From assembly GCA_900708905.1 (NCBI GenBank), contig CAADRB010000031.1:1129171-1193170 (forward strand): 64,000 bases of DNA, given 5' to 3'. The position numbers and the translations under genes were made by a program. The notes beneath the pieces were generated by a model. The model was not told where the DNA came from and did no database searches. It was given only the letters and a program-made list of their open reading frames with translations. This DNA is from Hymenolepis diminuta (lineage: Eukaryota > Platyhelminthes > Cestoda > Cyclophyllidea > Hymenolepididae). Shown piece after piece: positions 13,101-21,527 of the stretch (its first letter is position 1; each line of letters begins with the position of its first letter).

Positions 13101-15573
13101 TCGGCTTCCTAATCCTTTTTAACGCTGATGTTTTACGGGTAGATGCCTGTGAATCTTAATGATTACCCTTCCAACATTTTGATTTTCCCATCTTAACGTT
13201 TTACTTCTTTTGTAGCTTTGACTTGTAATAATTAATTCACGAAAGTACTATTTTCAATTTTATTTTTCTGTATAACAGAGCAGATTTAAGTAAATTAACA
13301 TCCAAAAGGTGAAAATTAGGAAGACTGAAAGGACCGAAAAAGTTTATAATAGTCCTCATTACGTTCGATTATTCATAACACCAATCGTTTAAATAAATAA
13401 ACAGGGTTTTTTAATTAAAAATACGTGATTTCGATAAAGCATAATCATGAGAACAATCAATAAACTAAAACTTTCCTTGCAAATTTTCATTATCAATCAT
13501 TCATTTACAAAATTAGATTACAAGCAAACGTATTCAAAGTACATTTAAGTTGAGATAGAAGAGAAAGCAATATTGTGAGGGAATTGCGAATAAAGCTAAT
13601 ATTTAACAGGTGCTGCAACCGACCAATGAAAAAAGCAACACTCAGTAGTAAAAGTAAAAATATACGAAACAGGAAAAAAATGCTATACACGGGAGAGAAG
13701 CGTTGAAAATCGAACATTATAACCACCATGAATAGTAATATTCGAGCAATTTGGATTGATCATATTCTAGCTAGATTCACAGGAATCAAATATCAAGTAG
13801 CAGATTTCATGGTCGATTGCCTTAAAAGAATAAACAGCGCTGGTTTTACAACTTTTCTTTTACATTCGTAAACTGTTAACTAATCCGGAATAAAGTTACG
13901 TTGCTATCTTACTGATTTACTTCACCTACAATATTAAATAAATACAGTTGTGTTGTTCCTATTTTTGTGGTCGGAAATCGGTAATCGGGCAATAAATTTT
14001 CGATTACCGTTCTAGCATGATCGTATCTAAGAATGACATTCCCTCACCGCTACGTTACAGGATAAATAGTGAACGAAGACAATTTACATGCAAGTTAAAT
14101 ATTGGCAACGTGATTTCTTAAGCGAATATACGGCTTAGTTAGGTTAAAGTTTTTCTCTTATGGGCCTGAGCTAACAGCGTAGTGGTGGAGAGCCTAAAAT
14201 ATAAACATGACTTCAAAATCCCTTATTAGTGGCGACTTGTTACAGTAAAACTAATGTGTCACTTCCACTTGAATGACTCATCGATGAACGCAAAACTATT
14301 GTCAAAGGGATTTTATTTTCTCTTTCTTCAAAAAACAACGAAGATTGAGGAGGGATCAAAAGACGATCTAATATAGCAAACATAAGTTATAAAGATCAGT
14401 AGTAGCAAAAAACCATCAAAACAAAAACGAAACAAGCCATATAAAAAGGAACACAATAACAACTAACCACCTCAATTCGACTGCGTTAAATGAGATAAAA
14501 TACCTTTAATCATCACAGAATAAAGGTCCTTTAATTTAAATTTTTTCAAGAACTTACTTAAGCAAATAATCCGTAATAGTACTATATCCATCAGCTGCAT
14601 GGAAATCATCCAGAAGTTGAGATGATATTGAACATGATTCGGACAATATTTGGAAAAGAGAAATAAATGCTTCCAAGGAGTCAGCTTTGGGCAATTGCAT
14701 TTGTTGTAGACGCTCAACATAATCCGAAATACATCCAGTGTCTGGAAACGGAGACTAATATGACTGAAAATCACTTACCATGAATATACTGGACAGAATG
14801 TGCCGTCAGACAGTTTTGAGCCAAGGTGGTTAGAATCATACAGCTACTCTTTCGCCAAAAGGCATTCGCAAGCTGACAAGGATCAACTGCAGCACTGAAA
14901 AGATGTCTTAACGCATCCGCATTAACCATCTCCTCTACAGCAACGGAAGATAAACAAACGTGCTGTAACAGCTGGGCGAATTTGCGTTGCAGTTGTGTTC
15001 TGTTATTCACTGCTTCGGGAGTCAAAACAACAGGAAGATCAAGAAAAATGTAAAGACATTTAACAAGAGTTGACGGAACACCAGCTGCAGACATGCACTC
15101 GAGTAAGCTTGAACAACAAGAAAGTTTTCCCAATGTTAAGAGAAGAAGATTTCCTTTAGGCATCTGATAAAACTGGGGATGCTGAGATTTCTCAATAGAT
15201 TCAAGGGAATCTGACAAACTATCTTCGATGAACGTGGCAATAAGTTTACTTCCATCGACTGACGTTTGATCGATAGCACGAACTCGGATCTCCTTTACGA
15301 ATAGACTAGATACTAAGGCACAAAATATGTGAACATCCGGAAAGTAATCGAAGATTATTTGAAAGGATGAGGAATGGAAAACCTAAATGTTGGAAAGAAA
15401 CTACTAAAACTTACTTCATTAAATAATGACAAAGTGTCATATATAAATTCTTCCTGTTTTGAAGAATCGCGACACCTTTTACATGATGAAATTAATTTTA
15501 TTAATTGTGATATTTTAATTTGGTCTTCTTCTGATAGAAGCTTAGTTTGTTTTTGGGAGCCGACATATGACAT
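1171..15573 (-). CDS. WDFY3: WDFY3/Alfy (blue cheese) orthologue, N-terminal part, 10 exons, continues beyond the window start
   Basis: Exons on the minus strand: 15573-15415, 15382-14779, 14741-14558, 3757-3591, 3457-3255, 3184-3087, 3012-2849, 2715-2378, 2301-2038, 1740 to about 1171. All junction phases agree, giving about 900 residues. Similarity to human WDFY3 runs along the whole length: VPSTLVKCLYIFLDLP (exon 2), SQLLDDFHAADGY (exon 3), YFLLDKHHLISSIAEGIA (exon 5), EFYRNVGILEV (exon 7), VLRDSHRCRTIYRK (exon 9) and RLLGCFNKE (exon 10). The family is a giant phosphoinositide-binding BEACH-WD40-FYVE scaffold that brings protein aggregates to autophagosomes. Only the armadillo-like N-terminal region is here; the BEACH, WD40 and FYVE domains must lie outside. 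The 3' edge of exon 10 is uncertain: the frame stays open to a stop at 1168-1170, and a possible GC donor lies near 1224. The start at 15573 matches the human N-terminal alignment. WDFY4 is the alternative within the family; invertebrates normally have one bchs/WDFY3 gene. Confidence 0.93.
3758..14557 (-). other. 10.8 kb third intron of WDFY3
   Basis: The phase-2 exon 3 joins the phase-2 acceptor of exon 4, and the protein alignment is continuous across the join (DYLLK then YELEEGEEARAF), so no coding exon is missing. The intron is AT-rich. I see no intact gene in it. It contains a perfect 9 bp inverted repeat at 13979-13987/14001-14009 and another weak hairpin near 9386-9465. Open frames near 7.4, 10.4 and 10.9 kb have no recognisable domain. 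Confidence 0.85.
13979..14009. repeat. Perfect 9 bp inverted repeat
   Basis: CGGTAATCG at 13979-13987 is the reverse complement of CGATTACCG at 14001-14009, with a 13 base loop. It lies inside the long WDFY3 intron. It may be chance or the end of a small mobile element. Confidence 0.5.
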
Positions 15574-15607
15574 AATTCCAAACCCATAGATTTCAATGAA
15601 GCCTCGT

Positions 15608-15613
15608 CTGAGA
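15608..15613 (-). promoter_or_regulatory. 3' splice acceptor just upstream of the WDFY3 start codon
   Basis: On the minus strand a pyrimidine-rich stretch ending TTCTCAG lies 34 bases before the WDFY3 ATG, so the first exon would begin at 15607. No matching donor was found nearby. It could accept a spliced leader in trans, which is known in flatworms, or end a 5'-UTR intron whose first exon lies further upstream. The frame is open between this site and the ATG. Confidence 0.4.
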
Positions 15614-16265
15614 AGACTAACTAGAACAAAATTCGAGGTTATTTGATCAAAGCGGTTGATATTAGTGATATTTTGCCTCTTGTATTAAACGTGCCTTTAA
15701 TTAGAAATGGTATTTTTTGAACGTTTTTGCAGTGGTAGAATTGGATAAAGGAAAAAATTAAATACCTCGAAGATCTCCACTGTCAATAATTATGGCATTG
15801 CTTCTACATTCTTATTTTACTTAATCAAAATAATATCATGACGAAAGCATTCTACTCTTACTATACTATTATTTTTGTTAATTTTGTGTTAACTTTATCC
15901 GACCATATAATTCTGCCAGAATATCAAAATTTACAACGGGCGAAACCTAAAGCTACTGCTTTAAATATAAATGCATATTAACGGATTTATTGGATTTTGT
16001 TTTTAGGCTTACTGCAGTTATACATGCAAATTCTGTATTTATTTTAGCTATTGAATTATTTGAGATTTCTCAATAGCTAATCACATCCATTTATTTATAT
16101 CACATTAATAACGTGTCAAATTAGTCTGTTCTGCTTTCTGAATGTCACTTAGAACTTGTAGGAGGTTGCTGTTACCGATATTCTCCTATTTTATCCTCTT
16201 CTTGAAATTTTATAATTAAAAAGAAAAATAATTGAAGGATTAAGTGAGTATGCAAATATAATGCT

Positions 16266-16271
16266 TTTATT
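16266..16271 (-). terminator. Polyadenylation signal AATAAA
   Basis: AATAAA on the minus strand lies 17 bases past the stop codon of the 180-residue gene. That gives a very short 3' UTR, plausible for a compact gene. Confidence 0.55.
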
Positions 16272-16287
16272 AATAGATCTAATGAAC

Positions 16288-17270
16288 TTAATGATTAAAA
16301 TCGACTGCATAGCCGTCATCAAAATTGACATAATTGTTTGACATGAACTGGTAGCGTTTAACATCTTGATCGCCGATTTTCTTCACAGGAGGAGGCTTAT
16401 ATACATATTTGCAAATGCTATAACAAGCGTGCTTGCCGACCTTCTTTTGTTCTAAGACCACTTTTGGATCCCGATAAAGGCATTCTCTTAAAAGTATTTC
16501 CGGATGGTTTGCTTTATGGCTTTCTAATATCTTTTCCAGCGGAATCAGTTCATGATCATTTTTACTGTAAAATGGCTCATAAAGTGTCTAAATCAAGTAG
16601 AAGGAAAGGCTCTGTAAATTTGAATAATTGTGACTGAATAATATTAATACATAATTCCTAAATTACTATTTTATTACATAGGAATTTATATAAATCATTT
16701 GTTAAAGGTTATCAACCGATAAAGTGCGACACCTGCACCAATTTAAATCGTAATTATTTTGAATGAAAAAAGATTGAGCAGTAAATTTTAATAATTGGAA
16801 TTCTTTGAGTTAGAATGTGTATTTCACAATGGAATAAATAAGCATACAAGTAATAGCATTTACAGTGATAACAAAGAAAGATATACCTTTTCAACCTTCT
16901 CTAAGCATTCGTTTGGAGCACTGTGCCAATCATCCTTCCTAAGTCCTCTCCAGTCATACATCCACCGCCGATAAGGATCGTGAGGGCTTCTGTCGTTAAG
17001 ATGCACCTTCCAATGCTCACCAGGCTTGTTAACTATCTTTAAATTAAAGTGAATAATATTCACAAGTCTTGCCATGCATACAAATAAATTATATCATTCT
17101 CTTCTCTTAAAATAAGGAGCTTTTAAAAAACACTTACCGTAGACGCACTTTGGAAATCCACTAGTGACAACCTGGAATACAGGTATATGTTAGGAAAGTG
17201 CTCCAACCTACCATTTACACGGATTACGTTCTGGGTAGGGCTCACTGTCTTCAGATGAACTTAGAACCAT
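16288..17270 (-). CDS. Unrecognised 180-residue protein, 4 exons
   Basis: Exons: 17270-17212, 17171-17138, 17036-16887 and 16587-16288. All junctions are GT-AG and the phases agree (2, 0, 0). The start is the first ATG of the chain (MVLSSSEDSEPYPERN) and translation ends at TAA 16290-16288. The protein is basic and aromatic: the middle reads GEHWKVHLNDRSPHDPYRRW followed by MYDWRGLRKDDW, and the tail has YVYKPPPVKKIGDQDVKRY. I see no signal peptide or membrane segment. Size and composition resemble small mitochondrial proteins (ribosomal or complex I accessory subunits), but I cannot match it to one. The exon 3 acceptor (AAAG at 17037-17040) is weak; starting instead at the ATG at 17075 would give a shorter 161-residue form. 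It lies 714 bases upstream of the WDFY3 ATG on the same strand. Confidence 0.72.
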
Positions 17271-18856
17271 TTTACAAGGAAAGAATTCGTTGGATTCAAA
17301 CCCGCGTGTAAAGGATTGATTTTTCGAAGAATATGAAATCATAACCTTGTATTCTAGAGTAGCATTTATTGAATTACGTATGTGTGGATTTCAAATCTTT
17401 TCAGAAGAAAAACAAGACTACTTTTGAGTGCTAATGTTAAACCATTATACTGCATCCAAAAATAATCCTTGAAAGAGTGTGCAAGTGGGAAAATTTGTTT
17501 TAGTACATTCATATGAACTGATATGCATTACAATGGACATTAAATTAACCGGTGAAAGTAAATGAATAAATAACGCTTGCTACATAGGCCTTGAACAGAA
17601 TGTTACAAAGATAAAAATTTTAGCGATGACATTATTAAAAAGGCTAAAAGCATTATGCGTTTTGATCTAGTCACAGACGGCATTGTAGAAAACGTATCTT
17701 TAACAGGTGTAAATATTAACATTATATTAAATGTACTCGCAAACCTTATTTCCTAATATTTGGTCTGAGTTGTTGATACAGTTGATACAGTTGTATTTTT
17801 TAATACACATTGTTTCATCAACAATTCTCGGGATTTTCATTTTGAATGCGTGGTTTTCTGATGCTTCCTTAGACTGGCTCCTACAAAATAAGATGATGAC
17901 ATTCGAAGAGACTAATATTCTGAAGTGAAAACAGGAACCGAGGTCACCAATTTAGGAGTTCAAATTAATATCTGTTGTTGTGAAGGAGAGTAAAAGCTCA
18001 CAAAGTCACTAAATTGTAAGAACTAATTAACTAGGACCAGATCGTAGAAGCTAAGACCATAGGTGGCAGCTAACATTAGTTTCAAAATAAGTGGAATGCA
18101 AAGTGTCGCGTTGGCCAAAGAATATTGAATGAACAACGATGAGGATTCGAGAGAGTAAGAGAAAGGCGAGGGAGGGAGGTGGTGAGAAGGTAAGTACATA
18201 TCAGATAAGTGACAAACGCGTGTGTACGTATGTGTGAGATTACAAAAGTAGCTTATACGAGTCACTTGGGCAAGGACGAGCGTGAGGTTATGGGTATATC
18301 TGCAGCCTGAAATGGAATAGGAGAGTTATAGAAAAAATGAGAATCGATAAACTTGCCTAGACATGGCAAAGAGTGGTTTGGGTCTTAGGGACATAGAGGG
18401 GAAAGATCAATCTATATTCATAGAAAATGGGACTAAAGAGCAATTTAAGTAAACACGGAGAAACATCCTTCAATTCCTTTATAAATTGGATAGTAAGCTA
18501 GAATGTTTGCGGACATTCAAATTCTTGTGTTAGAAGCCCATTTCCCAAATAACAACTTAAGTCATCAATTATATGTCCTCCTAGAATCCATTCCAACCTC
18601 CATCGTAGGTTAAAGTTCAGATATCATCGAAAAACTTACTAAAAACTATACAATGATCCTAAAGATGCTACATAGCGACAAACTCAGATAACCTGAACAG
18701 AAGTACGTTGGGTATCTATGTCATAATACATAAGTTAAAATGATGAAACAAACCGATTTTTGGAGCCTTTTTCTAAAAAAATCACCTCGATTTTGCCTTT
18801 GCCACCATCGATTAAAGACATGCGGCTAGTGAAATGGATTAAGAAGATAAAAACAT
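17271..18856. other. Intergenic, contains a repeat R2 copy
   Basis: No gene is recognised. The second half (18006-18300) is the minus-strand copy of repeat R2. An open frame at 17731-17928 (plus) has no domain or splice support. Confidence 0.5.
18006..18300 (-). repeat. Dispersed repeat R2, copy 1
   Basis: The reverse complement aligns with 25915-26210. Shared landmarks in the same order are ATAACCTCACGC, CCTTGCCCAAGT, ACACACGC, TCTCTTACTCTCTC and a final AATTTAGTGAC-like end. The copies differ by many substitutions and small indels, so this is an old dispersed element. The class is unknown and there is no coding capacity. Confidence 0.65.
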
Positions 18857-19126
18857 TTGGAAATTATTTTTGAACAGTTGAATTACCAGGAACTGATAAT
18901 AAATTTCGCAAAAATTGAAATTGGTAAGAAGACCATATATTTTATTTGTTATAAAATATTTGTTAGATATGATAAGATAGATCCTGGAGGCAGGCGAAGG
19001 TCTTGCTACTTCTTTGAAGTACTGAAAATTCAACATCGTAAATTAGTTGAAGAGGCATTTGGCACCCATTATGGCGAAAAAATATGGGGACAAGTTCTTA
19101 AGTCAGTGAGAACGAAATCAGAGTAG
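18857..19126 (+). CDS. Unassigned open frame, possibly a single orphan exon
   Basis: An 89-codon frame starts with ATG. The C-terminal half reads KLVEEAFGTHYGEKIWGQVL and is followed by a donor-like GTGAGA at 19107. The pattern of a helix ending in E-x-G-x-x-x-W loosely recalls the first helix of haem-NO-binding (soluble guanylate cyclase) N-termini, but the match is short and the typical start is absent. No neighbouring exon was found. I treat the function as unknown; it may be chance or a relic. Confidence 0.2.
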   Translation: MEIIFEQLNYQELIINFAKIEIGKKTIYFICYKIFVRYDKIDPGGRRRSCYFFEVLKIQHRKLVEEAFGTHYGEKIWGQVLKSVRTKSE

Positions 19127-19129
19127 AAA

Positions 19130-21500
19130 GCGGTTCGGATTGTACAAATTTAAAGTTTGTGCACAGGGGGCGTAGGATTAAATGATTACTACACATTCGT
19201 TTCCAAAAACAACATTTTCAAATCATATCCTTTTTAAAAGTACCTTTGAAGTTTAATTAATCAAACACCCAACCGTTTCAACTGACTTGCCATGACAAGC
19301 TTATCATACTCTATATTGTTAAACTTTCCGTTTTATCAGTACACACACATTCTTCTACCACAGCGGACACATACGCTCTGAGTTCAATTCGCTAAGGACC
19401 TCTCTCACTCACTCTCCCTCTTCCTCTCTCGCACTTTGTTATTGTCTTCTTCTCCACTCTCTTCCATCCCACTATTTCTAATTCATTAATTCCATTTAAG
19501 GCATATTTTTCCACTCAAATTCTTATTTGGGAAGTATTATTGTCTGGTGTTACCTGTTACCTCTTAGTGCTACATCCTACGAACCTCTCCACCGATTAGC
19601 CTCTGATTCCTTCTACTGACACTCTCACTCTTTGAAATAATCAAACTCTTCACGTATTCCCTCTTCTCTCTTTTATGTCACAAAAGCACTGCAAATTGCA
19701 CAAACAAAACACGAGAAAACACATCAGAAATTGGAAGTTTAAAAACTCACCGAAACTCATTTGCAACATTCTCACGTTAGAACGCCTTATATAACCAATT
19801 TTACATCAATTTTGTTGATCTTCTACGGCAATTCAAATAATTAAATTCCTCTGCATCTTCATGCTTTTCGATGTTTCCAGCACCACATTTACAATCTCTT
19901 TCCTACATCAGGTCATCTCCATCCATCTCTACTCTTAAGAGTTCTAAACACCACTTACCTTACTACATGGATATCAACGACAACCATATTTCATAATCAC
20001 TCCAACCGAAAAACCAAAGAGTATCCATTTGTAGTCGAAATGGATTGCAGATCAACACATCTGAGCGAAATGCATCCCACATCATACTATGTACATCGTG
20101 ATTACGGGAATGACCTCATATAAATGCCGATAACGAGGGATGTATGAACGTCATGTAACCCCAACTTGCCTGCTACCTTCAGGATTTAAGGCACTACCCT
20201 ATAGTCATCTCCACTGTCCGTTCAAATGAGGTATCTAAGTGAAGCCTGACTCTCACAACAGTGGTTACCCTTCCTCCGTACTTACCCCTTCCTTATCCCC
20301 CCAGTTACTCACCATATTCCTTCCTCTTATACCACCCTTTCGTCATCAGTTGCCCAAAGTACACCGGTTCTACCTAACTTTCCGTTTTCTCACTCAGCAA
20401 AGACAGTTATATCCGCTTCCTCTTAGGAAGATCATAATATCCATGTTGGCATATCTAGCCTAATTCGGTCAGGTTCTTAAATCAGAACTGGGGCTACTTT
20501 AATGACTGGACACTTCCAGATATAAAATCTCCTCCGTCCTCACCAATCAGTTACTCTTCTGTTGTCAAAAACTACCATTTGTGGCTGCTCACAATCTCCA
20601 GAACTTGCAGAGCTTAATTCCCTCTAGTCATCTCAGATGAGCCATGCAGTGGCTACGCTCCCCTCCACCCTTAACAACTGTTACCATCACCCGCAATCTA
20701 AGTAAAGCAACGCTACACCTGGTTAGAACATCGATGGATTTAAAACAGATGTATTGGTGCTCCAACACTAACACCCTAATTTTTTTAATCCTTCTCGCTC
20801 CAAAACCATACACTCCCCATTTTATGCACAAATCATCATTATCATCATCACTCGTGACATCTACAATCAACCTCAACCACCACGAACTTCGAGGAGCTAA
20901 AACAAATTTCTTCTTCCTTCCTCAGAGTCTCCGTTAATAAATCCTGCTTCTAGCGGCTGTCCCCTTTCTATATCCGTTTGTCCTACTAGGAAACCCAATC
21001 TAACCCAAAATCTATTAATTGCCTTGTCATATTTCCCTCATAGGATTCGTATTCCAGAACAACAACTAACCTTCCTCTACTCAACTCGTATTCCACACCA
21101 GCAACTAATAACTTCTCTTTATATGTGCAATATCCCGTTTCACTTAGAAGTCCATCCACATTCGCACACACTGTTCGCACGCTCGCATGAAAGCTTACAA
21201 GCAACTCACCTTCAAACCTTCTCATTCTCTCTCTGTTTTCTCATCTCTTCTTCCTCCTTCTCTCAAGCTCTCTCTCCCCCTCCTATTCTCCAGCGTTTCG
21301 TCCACGTTTTCCTCTTCTATCTTGTACACTCATAACCCACGGCAATCATTCTCAGTTTCTAACTGTACTGTGGTTGCCGTAGACTAGTGTCTACAAGGTA
21401 ATAAAAATGTTATAATGTTAAGCCCTTTGACGCCTAAGAAAAGACCGTACAAGGAGGGAGAGAGGACATGAAATATATTAGTGAGATAATCCTATAAGAC
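19130..21500. other. Pyrimidine-rich intergenic stretch
   Basis: The plus strand is strongly enriched in C and T, especially at 19370-19480, 20240-20360 and 21180-21310. Open frames here encode only low-complexity Ser/Leu/Pro/Thr-rich peptides. Repeat R1 copy A lies within it. No gene is supported. Confidence 0.55.
20236..20515 (+). repeat. Dispersed repeat R1, copy A
   Basis: Aligns in the same orientation with 45408-45665 and 62985-63255, and inverted with 57800-58150. Landmarks are TCTCACAAC at the 5' part, a CT-rich body, CCTCTTAGGAAGATCAT in the middle and GGGCTACTTTAATG near the 3' end. Length is about 280 bp, with no coding capacity. The size suggests a SINE, a MITE or a solo LTR. Confidence 0.7.
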
Positions 21501-21527
21501 ATTGAAGGGAGAAAACTTTGTTTAATT

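Noticed and set aside
14472..14774. 100-codon minus-strand frame with hydrophobic sequence
   Set aside because: Wrong frame over WDFY3 exon 3 and its introns; the frame matching WDFY3 is different.
20239..21387. Several 65-103 codon plus-strand frames
   Set aside because: Low-complexity translation of CT-rich repeat DNA, no domains or splice sites.
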